Positions 24,059 to 32,605 are shown, counted from the stretch's first letter. The stretch: DNA of 32,752 nt from Erythrobacter sp. WG (GCF_026586795.1 NZ_JAPFGY010000035.1:1-32752), one strand, 5' to 3'. Notes: generated by a model not told the origin, from the sequence alone. Numbers and translations: made by a program.

Positions 24059-24688
24059 CTAGAGCAGGCTCTGCTGCACCGCGCTCCCCTTCGCCCAGGG
24101 CTCGCTCGTGCGGTCGATGGCGAGCGGGCCGGGCCAGGGGCCGATGAGCGCGAAGGCCTCCTCCGGCGAGCCCGCCAGCCAGCGCGCCTGATCCTCCGGC
24201 GCCAGCACCACCGGCATCCGCTCGTGGACCTCGGCGGCGTGGCAGCCGGCGCTGTCGGTCATCACCATCGCATAGGCCGCGCCCCACTCCGCCGTCGGGC
24301 GCCACAGGCCCGCAACCGCGAAGAGCTCCGCGCCGGGGAGCGACAGCCAGGTGCGGGTCATGCGGCCCTTGGGCCCCTCGGCCTCGGCCCAGGCGGTGAG
24401 CGGAATGAGGCAGCGGCGATGTTCGAAGGCGTGGCGCCAGAAGCTCCCCGAAAGCTTGTCCGCGCGCGCGTTGTTGACGGGCCGGGGCTTCAGCTTCTGC
24501 CCCTTTGCCCCCGTGAGCACGAGGGGAAAGCCCCAGGTCATCGCCCGGACTTCGCCTTCGGCCACCACCAGCCCGGGATAGCCCGGATAGACCTCGGCCC
24601 CGAAGTTCGCGCCCGCCGCAGTCTCCACGGCCTCGAACCATCGCGCGACCTCATTGGCGTTCTTGGTCATGCGGTAGAGGTTGCACAC
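24059..24688 (-). CDS. SRAP-domain abasic-site protein (YedK/HMCES family)
   Basis: A 209-residue protein of the SOS-response-associated peptidase family. By family it traps abasic sites in single-stranded DNA through a thiazolidine crosslink by its N-terminal Cys2. The key residues are present: Cys2 (MCNLYRM), the VNNARADKL motif with Asn72/Asn73 and Arg75, Glu102 in CLIPLTAWAEAEG, and His155 in VHERMPVVL. The start codon is GTG at 24688, supported by the obligatory Met-Cys N-terminus. It begins one base after the ubiA stop, so it is co-transcribed with ubiA, an unexpected pairing for a DNA-damage protein. Confidence 0.93.
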   Translation of the reverse strand: MCNLYRMTKNANEVARWFEAVETAAGANFGAEVYPGYPGLVVAEGEVRAMTWGFPLVLTGAKGQKLKPRPVNNARADKLSGSFWRHAFEHRRCLIPLTAWAEAEGPKGRMTRTWLSLPGAELFAVAGLWRPTAEWGAAYAMVMTDSAGCHAAEVHERMPVVLAPEDQARWLAGSPEEAFALIGPWPGPLAIDRTSEPWAKGSAVQQSLL

Positions 24689-24689
24689 C

Positions 24690-25592
24690 TCAGGCGTTCC
24701 CGACCACGAAGCACGCCGCCGCCATCAGCGCGCCCGCCCAGCGGTTGGCGCGGAACCGGGCGAGCGGATTGTCCGGATCGGCCGGGTCCAGCGTCGCCAC
24801 CTGCCAGGCGAGGTGCCCTGCCACCGGCAGCAGCGCGAGCAGCGCCAGCGGGTCGCCGCGATAGAGCCAGAAGCCCAGCCCCCACAGCCCCACCGCGCCC
24901 GCATAGAAGGCGGCGATCCCCGCCGTCACCCGCGATCCCATCGCCAGCGCCGAGGAGCGGATACCGACCATCGCGTCGTCCTCGCGGTCCTGCAAGGCAT
25001 AGATCGTGTCGTAGCCGATCACCCAGCAGATGCACCCGGCATAGACCGCCGCGAGCGCATCCCAGTTGTCCCAGCGAAGCTCGGTCCAGCCGACCAGCAG
25101 GCCCCAGGTGAACACCATCCCGAGCCACGCCTGCGGCCACCACGTGATGCGCTTCATGAAGGGATAGGCGGCGACGAGGGCGAGGCTGCCGAGCGCGACG
25201 GCTTGCGCCTCGAACCTCAATTGCAGCAGCACCACCAGCCCGACGAGGCACAGCGCCACCAGCCAGGCCCAGGCGAGCGTCTTCGACACCCGTCCGCTCG
25301 CCACCGGGCGCAGCGCGGTGCGGGTCACCTGCCGGTCGAGATCGGCATCGACGATGTCGTTGTAGACGCACCCCGCCCCGCGCATGGCGATGCTGCCGAG
25401 CAGCAGCCAGCCGAGCAGCACCGGTTGCGGCCCCGCGCCTGCCAGCCACACCGCGAAGACGCAGGGCCAGAACAGCAGCCACCAGCCGATCGGCCGGTCG
25501 AAACGCGCCAGCAGCGCAAGGTCGCGCGGGAGCTGCGGGAGCCGGGCGAGAAGGCTGCGGTGCTCGGTATCAGGGACGATCGGATGGGTCAC
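24690..25592 (-). CDS. ubiA: 4-hydroxybenzoate polyprenyltransferase UbiA
   Basis: A 300-residue integral membrane enzyme of ubiquinone biosynthesis that joins a polyprenyl chain to 4-hydroxybenzoate. Both Asp-rich motifs are visible: NDIVDADLD (N78, D79, D82, D86) and the later YDTIYALQDREDD. About eight or nine hydrophobic helices are spread along the protein, and FDRPIGWWLLFWPC near the N-terminus is typical. The start is GTG at 25592. It lies 24 bases downstream of the small secreted protein gene and one base upstream of the SRAP gene, on the same strand, suggesting a three-gene unit. Confidence 0.95.
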   Translation of the reverse strand: MTHPIVPDTEHRSLLARLPQLPRDLALLARFDRPIGWWLLFWPCVFAVWLAGAGPQPVLLGWLLLGSIAMRGAGCVYNDIVDADLDRQVTRTALRPVASGRVSKTLAWAWLVALCLVGLVVLLQLRFEAQAVALGSLALVAAYPFMKRITWWPQAWLGMVFTWGLLVGWTELRWDNWDALAAVYAGCICWVIGYDTIYALQDREDDAMVGIRSSALAMGSRVTAGIAAFYAGAVGLWGLGFWLYRGDPLALLALLPVAGHLAWQVATLDPADPDNPLARFRANRWAGALMAAACFVVGNA

Positions 25593-25616
25593 CCGATCGC
25601 CCTTAGCCGAGACGGA

Positions 25617-26033
25617 TCAGAAGTTCACTACCGAGACGCTGAGCTGGAAAGGGTAGGCCTTGCCCGAGGTTTCGGCCGCGCCCATCAGGTAGACCCTGAT
25701 GGTGTATTCGCCCTGCACCGTCCTGATGCCGGTGGCGGTGGTGCCCGAGACCGAGCTGTTAAACACAGCCTCCCCGGAGCTGCCCGGCGGCAGGATGTTG
25801 AAGTTCACCGAGCTGCCGCCGGTCAGGCTCACGCCGAGGTTCTGTCCGGCGCCGACGCGCAGCTTGTAGTCGCGGTAGGCCTTGCCCTTGATGGTGCCTT
25901 TCACCGAGGCATTGTCGTTGCCCTTGGCAAAAGTGATTTGCGAGACGACCTGCGCCGCCGCCGGCGCAGCAGCCACGCCCGCACCCATGACCGCCACGCC
26001 GGCAAGTGCCGCAAGAACCTTCTTCGTTATCAT
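25617..26033 (-). CDS. Small secreted protein of unknown function
   Basis: A 138-residue exported protein. The start at 26033 has GGGGGA upstream and gives a clear signal peptide (MITKKVLAALAGVAVMGAGVAAAPAAAQ). The mature part is rich in Gly, Ser, Thr and Val with alternating hydrophobic residues (ITFAKGNDNASVKGTIKGKAYRDYKLRVGAGQNLGVSL, then EYTIRVYLMGAAETSGKAYPFQLSVSVVNF), suggesting an all-beta domain. It is loosely reminiscent of pre-peptidase C-terminal (PPC) domains. I do not recognise a specific family. It is divergent from rsmE and precedes ubiA on the same strand. Confidence 0.75.
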   Translation of the reverse strand: MITKKVLAALAGVAVMGAGVAAAPAAAQVVSQITFAKGNDNASVKGTIKGKAYRDYKLRVGAGQNLGVSLTGGSSVNFNILPPGSSGEAVFNSSVSGTTATGIRTVQGEYTIRVYLMGAAETSGKAYPFQLSVSVVNF

Positions 26034-26178
26034 GTTGTCCCCCGGATAGGGCGGGTGCCGACTCGCCCCCGCGGGCCGCAGGATATCATCCCTTGTCGCG
26101 CGTGCACGGGCATTCCTGCGGCGCTGTCCGTTTCGCGCGGGGATGACGACGAAGGGTTTGGCAGCTAGAGCGCACGAG

Positions 26179-26922
26179 ATGCCCGCGACCCCCGCCTGGC
26201 CCCCCAAGAGCGCCCCGCGCCTGTTCGTCGCCGAGACGCTGGCGGCGGGTCTGAGCGTGCGGATCGAGGGCAATCCCGCGCATTACCTCGCCCGCGTCAT
26301 GCGCGTCGACGCGGGCGATACCGTGATCCTGTGCGACGACGTGACCGGCGAATGGGCGGCGCGCGTTTCTGACGTGGGCAAGCGCGACGTGACTCTCGCG
26401 GTCGCCGAGCTCTTGCGCGAGCGCGAGGCGGTGCCCGACCTGTGGCTATGCGCAGGCCTGCTCAAGAAGGACCGCTTCGACCTGGTGCTCGAGAAGGCGA
26501 CCGAGCTGGGCGCGGCGCGAATCCAGCCGATGCTGACCCGGCGCTGCGTGGCAGACAAGCTGAACCTCGAACGCGCCCGGGCGATCACGGTGGAGGCGGC
26601 CGAGCAATGCGCCCGCACCGCCCTGCCCGAGCTTTGCGCGCCGGTGAAGCTCGACGCGCTTCTCGCGGCCTGGCCCGAAGGCCGCGCGCTGTTCTTCGCC
26701 GATGAGAACGGGGGCGAGCCGGCCGCGCAGGCCTTCGCCGCCCACGCCGGCCCTGCCGCGATCCTCACCGGCCCGGAAGGCGGCTTCGACGAGGCCGAAC
26801 GCGCCAGCATCCGCGCCCACCCCGCCGCGCGCGCCGTCAGTCTCGGTCCGCGCATTCTCAGGGGCGAGACCGCATCGCTTGCCGCGCTCGCGGTGTGGAT
26901 GGCGCGCGCAGGCGACTGGTAA
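26179..26922 (+). CDS. rsmE: 16S rRNA (uracil-1498-N3)-methyltransferase RsmE
   Basis: A 247-residue SPOUT-fold methyltransferase that methylates U1498 in the decoding region of 16S rRNA. The PUA-like N-terminal domain includes HYLARVMRVDAGDTVILCDD. The knot region carries the SAM-binding motifs ILTGPEGGFDEAE and SLGPRILRGETASLAALAVW, diagnostic for RsmE. The ATG at 26179 is preferred; an in-frame ATG at 26143 would add 12 residues that look non-conserved. It is divergent from the secreted protein gene and precedes gshA by 119 bases. Confidence 0.93.
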   Translation: MPATPAWPPKSAPRLFVAETLAAGLSVRIEGNPAHYLARVMRVDAGDTVILCDDVTGEWAARVSDVGKRDVTLAVAELLREREAVPDLWLCAGLLKKDRFDLVLEKATELGAARIQPMLTRRCVADKLNLERARAITVEAAEQCARTALPELCAPVKLDALLAAWPEGRALFFADENGGEPAAQAFAAHAGPAAILTGPEGGFDEAERASIRAHPAARAVSLGPRILRGETASLAALAVWMARAGDW

Positions 26923-27041
26923 GCGGTCCGAGGTCAGGAAGCGGCAAGACAGATCGGCTTGATCCGGGCAAACGCGAATTTGCCTTCCCACCGGCAAACC
27001 GGTTTTCTAAGGCAACCGGCCAGAGAGGGGCCCTTTCGGCA

Positions 27042-28412
27042 ATGAGCACACGCGAGACATCCACCGCCGACGATCCGGTGATCGAAAGCTTCGACCAGCT
27101 GGTCGCCCCGATGATCGGCGGGGAAAAGCCGGCTGCGGACTGGCGGATCGGCACCGAGCACGAGAAGCTCGTCTTCAAGCGGACCGACCATCGCGCGCCG
27201 TCCTACGACGAGCCTTGCGGCATCCGCGACCTTCTGAAAGGGCTGGAGAAATTCGGCTGGACCCCGGTGGTCGAGGGCGGCAACGTCATCGCGCTCAAGG
27301 GCGCGGACGGGGCGATCAGCCTCGAGCCGGCCGGGCAGCTCGAACTGTCGGGCGCGCCACTCGAGAACCTTCACCAGACCTGCGCCGAGACCGGGCGCCA
27401 CCTGGCGCAGGTCAAGGAGATCGGCGAGGCCTGCGGGGTCGGCTACCTCGGGCTCGGGATGTGGCCCGACAAGACCCGTGCCGAACTGCCGATCATGCCC
27501 AAGGGGCGCTATGCGATCATGCTGCGGCATATGCCACGGGTCGGCAGCATGGGTCTCGAAATGATGCTTCGCACCTGTACCATTCAGGTTAACCTCGACT
27601 ATTCGTCCGAAGCCGATATGGTGAAAAAATTCCGCGTCGGACTCGCGCTACAGCCGCTTGCCACCGCGCTCTTCGCCAATTCGCCCTTCACCGAAGGCAA
27701 GCCCAACGGCTTTCTCTCCTACCGCTCGCACATCTGGTCCGACACCGATCCGGCGCGTACCGGAATGCTGCCCTTCGTCTTCGAGAACGGCTTCGGCTAC
27801 GAGCGGTGGGCCCGCTATATGCTCGATGTGCCGATGTATTTCGTCTTCCGCGACGGCAAGTACATCGACGCCGCCGGCCTCTCCTTCCGCGACTTCCTCG
27901 AGGGCAAGCTCTCGGTCCTGCCGGGCGAGCGCCCGCGGCAGAGCGACTGGTGGGACCACCTCTCGACCGCCTTCCCGGAGGTTCGCCTCAAGTCCTTCCT
28001 CGAGATGCGCGGTGCCGACGGAGGCCCGTGGAGCCGCATCTGCGCCCTGCCCGCCTTCTGGGTGGGGCTGCTCTACGACCAGACCGCGCTCGACGCTGCG
28101 TGGGATCTGGTGAAGCACTGGACGATGGAGGAGCGCGAGGCGCTGCGCTCCGCCGCGCCCCGCCTCGCCCTCGACGCGCCCGTCCCCGGCGGCGGCACCC
28201 TGCGCGACATCGGCCGGGAGGCGCTGCGGATCGCCCGCGGGGGCCTCGCGGCCCGCGCAAGGCTCAATGCCGCAGGCGACAACGAGACCGGCTATCTCGA
28301 AACGCTCGACGAGATCGTCGCCAGCGGCAAGGTCCCGGCGCAGCGGCTGCTCGATGCCTACGCGCAGGAATGGAACGGGGACATCACCCGCGTCTACGAA
28401 CAGTCCTTCTGA
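27042..28412 (+). CDS. gshA: Glutamate-cysteine ligase (plant/alphaproteobacterial type)
   Basis: A 456-residue enzyme catalysing the first, ATP-dependent step of glutathione synthesis. It belongs to the plant/alphaproteobacterial class rather than the gammaproteobacterial GshA. Supporting segments are WRIGTEHEKLVFKR (about 30-43), SLEPAGQLELSGAPLENLHQT, PKGRYAIMLRHMPRVGSMGLEMMLRTCTIQVNLDYSSEADMVKKFR, and LSFRDFLEGKL. The ATG at 27042 has GAGAGGGG upstream; a longer frame to 26895 runs into rsmE and is not used. The monooxygenase gene follows after 15 bases and may be co-transcribed. Confidence 0.95.
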   Translation: MSTRETSTADDPVIESFDQLVAPMIGGEKPAADWRIGTEHEKLVFKRTDHRAPSYDEPCGIRDLLKGLEKFGWTPVVEGGNVIALKGADGAISLEPAGQLELSGAPLENLHQTCAETGRHLAQVKEIGEACGVGYLGLGMWPDKTRAELPIMPKGRYAIMLRHMPRVGSMGLEMMLRTCTIQVNLDYSSEADMVKKFRVGLALQPLATALFANSPFTEGKPNGFLSYRSHIWSDTDPARTGMLPFVFENGFGYERWARYMLDVPMYFVFRDGKYIDAAGLSFRDFLEGKLSVLPGERPRQSDWWDHLSTAFPEVRLKSFLEMRGADGGPWSRICALPAFWVGLLYDQTALDAAWDLVKHWTMEEREALRSAAPRLALDAPVPGGGTLRDIGREALRIARGGLAARARLNAAGDNETGYLETLDEIVASGKVPAQRLLDAYAQEWNGDITRVYEQSF

Positions 28413-28427
28413 CGGGAGCCTGCCAAG

Positions 28428-28733
28428 ATGCTGATCGTGCTCGCGAAAGCGCAAGTGGGCGAAGGCGCGCTGGAGCCCGCGATGGCCGCCATCGCCGCGA
28501 TGGTCGCAGCCTCGAACGCGGAGGAAGGCTGCATCGCCTATGCCTTCGCGCAGGATCTCACCGCGCCCGGCCTCATCCACATCGTCGAGAAATGGCGGGA
28601 CGATGCGGCCCTCGCCGCGCACTTCGCCGCGCCCCACATGGCAGCCTTCGGCGCGGCCATCGCGGGGCTCGATTTCAAGGTGGTCGAGGCGCTCAAGTTC
28701 CACACCGACGATGTGGGATCGCCTGTGATGTGA
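28428..28733 (+). CDS. ABM-domain (YgiN-like) putative monooxygenase
   Basis: A 101-residue protein of the antibiotic biosynthesis monooxygenase (dimeric alpha/beta-barrel) superfamily. MLIVLAKAQVGEGALEPAMAAIAAMVAASNAEEGCIAYAFAQD, then HIVEKWRDDAALAAHFAAPHMAAF, follow the family pattern, including the E-x-W-x-D and HF-x-x-PH segments. Members such as YgiN act on quinols or serve as haem-degrading or stress enzymes; the substrate here is unknown. It starts 15 bases after gshA with GGGAG upstream. It is convergent with the methyltransferase gene, with one base between the stops. Confidence 0.88.
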   Translation: MLIVLAKAQVGEGALEPAMAAIAAMVAASNAEEGCIAYAFAQDLTAPGLIHIVEKWRDDAALAAHFAAPHMAAFGAAIAGLDFKVVEALKFHTDDVGSPVM

Positions 28734-28734
28734 T

Positions 28735-30147
28735 CTACTCGGCCGGGTGCGCCTGGCCTTCGCCCGGCACCGCCGCGCGCGTCCCGGTGAGCCGCCGCGT
28801 CAGCCGCGCGAGCGGGGCGGTGATGACCCCGTGCTGCTCCATCCAGGCGTGGTATTCGCGATACTTCGGATCTTCGGCGATGAGATGCGCCTCCTCCGTC
28901 CGGGCGCGCCAGTAATAGATCGCGTTGACCGCGAGGAGGAACACGCAATTGCGCACGGCGTCCAGGGGGTTCTCGCTGGTGGTCAGGAAGGGCAGGACCG
29001 AGGCCCACCAGAACATGTTCTTCGCGAGGTAAGCGGGGTGGCGGGTGAAGCGGTAGGGCCCGTTCGTCAGCACGCCGCGATAGGTGAGGTTGGAAAAACG
29101 GATCCCGAAGGCGACCGTCGCCCAGGCGTAGATGCCGGTGAGGAAGACCAGAAGCCCGCCCCATGCCCATAGCATCGCAGGGATGCCGTCCAGCCAGTGC
29201 GCCCAGCCCGGGGTGGCGAATTCGTAGCTCAGGATCTGCTGGTCGGGCCCGATGATCCCCCACACGAAGGGCGGATAGCACAGCAGCGCGGCAAGCCAGC
29301 CGGCGAGGAAGGGGTTGCCCGACCGGATGTGCGAATCGAGCGGGCGCAGGGTGACAAGATAGCCCACGGTGCCGATCTGCACGTCGACGAGGAACAGCAG
29401 CGTCACCAGCAGCATCACGAATTCGACAGGATTGCCAAGCAGTTGCACCGGGTCCGCGGTCACCACCTGGGCGAAGCCGGGCGGCAGGATCGAGATCATG
29501 AAGGCCCCGAAGAAGCCCTTGATCGCCCAGGCGCGCCAGTGCTTGGCGATCGCCGCGCCGTCCCATTGCTCGCGGCCGATCACCCCCCCGCCGACGACGA
29601 AGGCGCCGAAATGGAAGGCACCGTCTTTGGGCTCGACCATGAAGCGGTCGAGCCAGATGACGTAGGGCACCGAAAGCATCACCAGCGGCAGGATCGCGCC
29701 GCTCAGAACTTCCATCGCGAACAGATAGTTGCCCGACCAGTACCAGCGCCCCAGCGCATAGAAGGCGGCGAGCAGCGCCCAGGTCGCCCACAACCCGACG
29801 AGCTTGACGACCGCCACCGGCAGCACGTCGGAGACCGGGCGCCTGAGGCTCCAGTCGAGGCCGGTCGAGGGGCGCAGGTGCACCTTGTCGACCAGCAGCG
29901 ACCACAGGGCCATCGGCACGGCGATGAAGACCATGCCCGCGAGCGCCGCATAAGGCCCCGACAGGACGCCCCTTTCAGCCGAGACCGCGCCGCCGAGGCC
30001 GAGCGTCTCGGCGATTGCCGGGTAGGAGCGGCAGAAGGCAATCCACACCATCAGGCCCGCCAATCCGGCGAGCCCGACGCCCGCCGACACGTCGCTGGGC
30101 GGCGGCGCGGGACGCGCTGCAGGAGAGGGCGAAGACGGCACGGTCAT
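28735..30147 (-). CDS. Polytopic membrane protein with ICMT-like methyltransferase domain
   Basis: A 470-residue inner-membrane protein with about ten hydrophobic helices. The C-terminal 110 residues resemble the isoprenylcysteine carboxyl methyltransferase/phospholipid methyltransferase family: LTNGPYRFTRHPAYLAKNMFWW, with the RHP-x-Y SAM-binding motif, then EEAHLIAEDPKYREYHAW with the paired Glu residues. The long N-terminal membrane region (about 1-340) is extra compared with the ICMT fold of about 200 residues and is not one I can name. The substrate is unknown; a lipid or small lipophilic molecule is plausible. A Pro-rich N-terminus precedes the first helix. Confidence 0.8.
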   Translation of the reverse strand: MTVPSSPSPAARPAPPPSDVSAGVGLAGLAGLMVWIAFCRSYPAIAETLGLGGAVSAERGVLSGPYAALAGMVFIAVPMALWSLLVDKVHLRPSTGLDWSLRRPVSDVLPVAVVKLVGLWATWALLAAFYALGRWYWSGNYLFAMEVLSGAILPLVMLSVPYVIWLDRFMVEPKDGAFHFGAFVVGGGVIGREQWDGAAIAKHWRAWAIKGFFGAFMISILPPGFAQVVTADPVQLLGNPVEFVMLLVTLLFLVDVQIGTVGYLVTLRPLDSHIRSGNPFLAGWLAALLCYPPFVWGIIGPDQQILSYEFATPGWAHWLDGIPAMLWAWGGLLVFLTGIYAWATVAFGIRFSNLTYRGVLTNGPYRFTRHPAYLAKNMFWWASVLPFLTTSENPLDAVRNCVFLLAVNAIYYWRARTEEAHLIAEDPKYREYHAWMEQHGVITAPLARLTRRLTGTRAAVPGEGQAHPAE

Positions 30148-30194
30148 GACCCTTCTCCCCTACAGGACAAGGGTTAACAGCTCGGCAAGAGCGG

Positions 30195-30258
30195 GTCTGC
30201 GCCGGGCAGGCAGGGGTCAGGCGGGAACTTTGCGTCCGCTGGAGGGGGTCTGCACCCC
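30195..30258 (+). repeat. Degenerate G-rich 11-bp-period repeat upstream of the ICMT-like gene
   Basis: Units such as GTCTGCGCCGG (30195), GCAGGCAGGG (30206), GTCAGGCGGGA (30216), GCTGGAGGGG (30238) and GTCTGC (30248) recur at 10-11-base spacing. GCTGGAGGGGGTCTGC (30238-30253) matches GCTGGCGGGGGTCTGC (18939-18954) in 15 of 16 positions. It is the most degenerate of the three tracts and merges with the hairpin behind bamB. Confidence 0.5.
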
Positions 30259-30266
30259 CTCTAGCG
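30237..30266 (-). terminator. Hairpin downstream of bamB
   Basis: A 13-pair stem with one G-T pair (30237-30249 against 30254-30266, loop CTGC) lies about 19 bases past the bamB stop on the minus strand. It is strong, but no T run follows on the minus strand. It probably marks the 3' end of the YfgM-BamB transcript, perhaps with Rho. Confidence 0.55.
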
Positions 30267-30284
30267 AAAACGACCTGTGGGACT

Positions 30285-31628
30285 TCACCGGTAGGCGGTG
30301 ATCGTCCCGCTGTCGTCCAACACGTAGAGCATCCCGTCGGCGACCACCGGCGCAAGGCTCACCGCCTCGCCGATGTCGGCGAAGAGCGACGCCGAGCCCT
30401 CGCCCGCGCTGACCTTCCACAGTTCCCCGCGCGAGCTTGCCACCCACAGGTTGCCGCCGGCGAGCACCGGGCCGGTCCAGAAGATCGGGCCCTTCTTGTC
30501 TTCCTCGTCGCGGTAGCGCTGAAGCTGTGTGATCCACCGCACCCGGCCCGAGGAGCGGGCTATGGCGAGCAGGCGCGCGTCGTCGGTGAGGGTGAAGATC
30601 CACTCGCCCGCGATCGCGGGGGTTGAGATGCCGGCGAGGTTCAACTCCCAGATGCGCTGGCCGGTGACGAGTTCGTAGGCGGCCATGCGCCCGCCCTGCC
30701 CGAGCGCATAGACGCGGCCCGAATCGATGATCGGATCGGCGTCGATATCGGTGATCGAGCCCACGGTGGTCGAGATGTTGGTGCGCGCCAGCGCGTCCGA
30801 CCACAGCGAACGGCCGTTCTCGTAGCGATAGGCGGTGAGCTCGCCGCTCGAATAGCCGGCGACGATCGTGCCCTGCCCGGCCGCGGGCGCTGCGACGCCG
30901 AACACGCCCGACTGGGTGTTGGAGCCGCTCTCGTCCCACATCAGCGAGCCGTCTTCGCTCTTGAGCGCGATCAGCTGGTTGTCCTGGGTCATCACGAAGA
31001 TCTCGCCGAAGGCGATGGTCGGCGCGCCGCGCAGGGGGCCTGCCGGCTTGACCTTCCACAGCACCGCGCCGGTCTCGGAATTGAGCGCCTTGACGTCGCC
31101 CACCCCGTTGGTGGCGTAGAGCTTGCCCGCCTCGTAGCTGACCCCACCCCCGAAGGCCGACGAGGCCTGGTTCTTGGCCATGTCATCGTCGCCGCGCTCC
31201 CACAGCTTGGCGCCGGTGTTCTTGTCGAAGGCGACGATCACCCCGTCGGTCCCTTCGGCGAAGAGCTTGCCGCCGCCGATCACCGGCGAAGAGGCGAGCC
31301 GCATCCGGTTGGTCGAACCGGCGACCCGCGCGCTCCACACCCGTGTCGGGTTGTCGGCCAGAGCGAGGTGGCCGTAGGATTTGCTCGCCGAGCCGCCGGG
31401 CTGCGCCCATTCGGTGTTGGGCCGCGCCGGGGGCAGCACCACCGAAATCGCGGCGAGCGCCGGGTCGACCTCGGCCCCGCTTTCGATGCGGCTGAGGATC
31501 GGCATCCGGTTGCCGATGGTCGGCGTGGTCTTGTCCTTGCGGCCGAACAGCCCTCCCTTGCAGCCGGTCAGCCCCACGGCCAGGACGCCGGCCAACAGGG
31601 CCGCGCGCATCATCTTGCTATTGTTCAT
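30285..31628 (-). CDS. bamB: Outer membrane assembly lipoprotein BamB (PQQ-type beta-propeller)
   Basis: A 447-residue lipoprotein subunit of the BAM complex, which inserts beta-barrel proteins in the outer membrane. The start at 31628 gives a lipobox with LTGC and Cys23 as the lipidated residue. The rest is a beta-propeller of PQQ-like repeats, seen as recurring G-x-LYAT-x-x-GxVKALN-x-x-TGAVLWK, GQRIWELN and GELWKVS units. The YfgM-like gene lies 23 bases upstream on the same strand, a common pairing. In many relatives der follows bamB; here a hairpin and an ICMT-like gene follow instead. Confidence 0.92.
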   Translation of the reverse strand: MNNSKMMRAALLAGVLAVGLTGCKGGLFGRKDKTTPTIGNRMPILSRIESGAEVDPALAAISVVLPPARPNTEWAQPGGSASKSYGHLALADNPTRVWSARVAGSTNRMRLASSPVIGGGKLFAEGTDGVIVAFDKNTGAKLWERGDDDMAKNQASSAFGGGVSYEAGKLYATNGVGDVKALNSETGAVLWKVKPAGPLRGAPTIAFGEIFVMTQDNQLIALKSEDGSLMWDESGSNTQSGVFGVAAPAAGQGTIVAGYSSGELTAYRYENGRSLWSDALARTNISTTVGSITDIDADPIIDSGRVYALGQGGRMAAYELVTGQRIWELNLAGISTPAIAGEWIFTLTDDARLLAIARSSGRVRWITQLQRYRDEEDKKGPIFWTGPVLAGGNLWVASSRGELWKVSAGEGSASLFADIGEAVSLAPVVADGMLYVLDDSGTITAYR

Positions 31629-31651
31629 CTCTCTTCGTTCCCATCCCTCGC

Positions 31652-32440
31652 CTATTCGGCCGCCGCCGGGCGTCCCGCCCCGGCTGCGGCCGCTTCGGTC
31701 GAGACCCCCTCGTCCTTGAGCAGTTTCCTCACGTCGACCACCGCGTCGACGCCCATCAGCCCGGCCATCTGCCGCGCGCGCGAGCGCAGGGTTTCGGGCT
31801 GGCTTTCGTCCTTGGCGATGCCGGCGAAGATCTTCCCCGCCGCGGCGCGGTTGCCATTCTCGACGTGCGCCATGGCGACCAGTTCGCCCGCGCTGCCGAA
31901 CCAAGGGCTGCCCGGCTCGGCGAGCGGCGAGAGGCGCGCGATCACGTCGGCGGGCTTCATCCGGTCGTAGTCGAGGCTGACCTGGCGGATCGTCGCGAGG
32001 TCGCGCAGCGCCTTGGGCGTGCCGGCATCCTTGACGATCGCATCGTAGATCCCGCTCGCCTTGGCCGTGTCCCCCGCCTCGATCGCGGCGGCGGCCTGGA
32101 TGAAGCGGGCCGCGGCGCGGGCGCCGTCCGAATTGCCCTCGGCAGTCAGCGGCGCAACCTTCTCGCCGGCGGTCTTGAAGTCGCCGGCCGCGGCCGCATC
32201 GAGGCCGCTGATCAGCGCTTCGGACTGCTGTTCGAGCTTCTGCTCGGCGAAATGGTCATAGACCAGCCACGCGCCCAGCGCCGCGATCCCGGCGAGGATC
32301 ACCGCCAGCACCTTGACCCCGTGCACGCGCAGGAAGGTCATCAGCGCATCCTCGCGCACCGCCTCGTCGATCTCGCGGATCAGGACCTCGTCCTCGCGGC
32401 TCGGGCCGGGATTGGCGGGAATGTTGGGGGTGCGCGCCAT
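31652..32440 (-). CDS. YfgM-like membrane-anchored TPR protein
   Basis: A 262-residue protein with a cytoplasmic N-terminus (about 1-40, REDEVLIREIDEAVREDALMTFLRVHG), one transmembrane helix (VKVLAVILAGIAALGAWLVYD, about 42-62) and a periplasmic helical TPR-like domain. The pattern matches the tetratricopeptide-like YfgM family, which associates with the SecYEG translocon and periplasmic chaperones in E. coli. Its place just upstream of bamB supports the call and an envelope-protein biogenesis role. The ATG at 32440 (MARTPNIPANPG) is used. The C-terminus is Ala-rich and probably disordered. Confidence 0.88.
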   Translation of the reverse strand: MARTPNIPANPGPSREDEVLIREIDEAVREDALMTFLRVHGVKVLAVILAGIAALGAWLVYDHFAEQKLEQQSEALISGLDAAAAGDFKTAGEKVAPLTAEGNSDGARAAARFIQAAAAIEAGDTAKASGIYDAIVKDAGTPKALRDLATIRQVSLDYDRMKPADVIARLSPLAEPGSPWFGSAGELVAMAHVENGNRAAAGKIFAGIAKDESQPETLRSRARQMAGLMGVDAVVDVRKLLKDEGVSTEAAAAGAGRPAAAE

Positions 32441-32605
32441 GGGGTGCCGGATGTCCTCGTCGTCTTCGTGGTCGTGTCATGTGTCGCCCCGAGGGGCGTT
32501 AACCTGTGCGGCGCTCTTTAGGCACGAGCGGCCCCGCGCGCAATGGCGGCGCTTGAGCGGGCCGGGATGGCGCCGGGGATTTGAACGGGGGATGAAGGGG
32601 ACGGC

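Noticed and set aside
32574..32592. tRNA T-loop-like sequence on the minus strand (GTTCAAATCCCC)
   Set aside because: The flanking bases do not form a T stem, and no anticodon arm, D arm or acceptor stem could be found around it.
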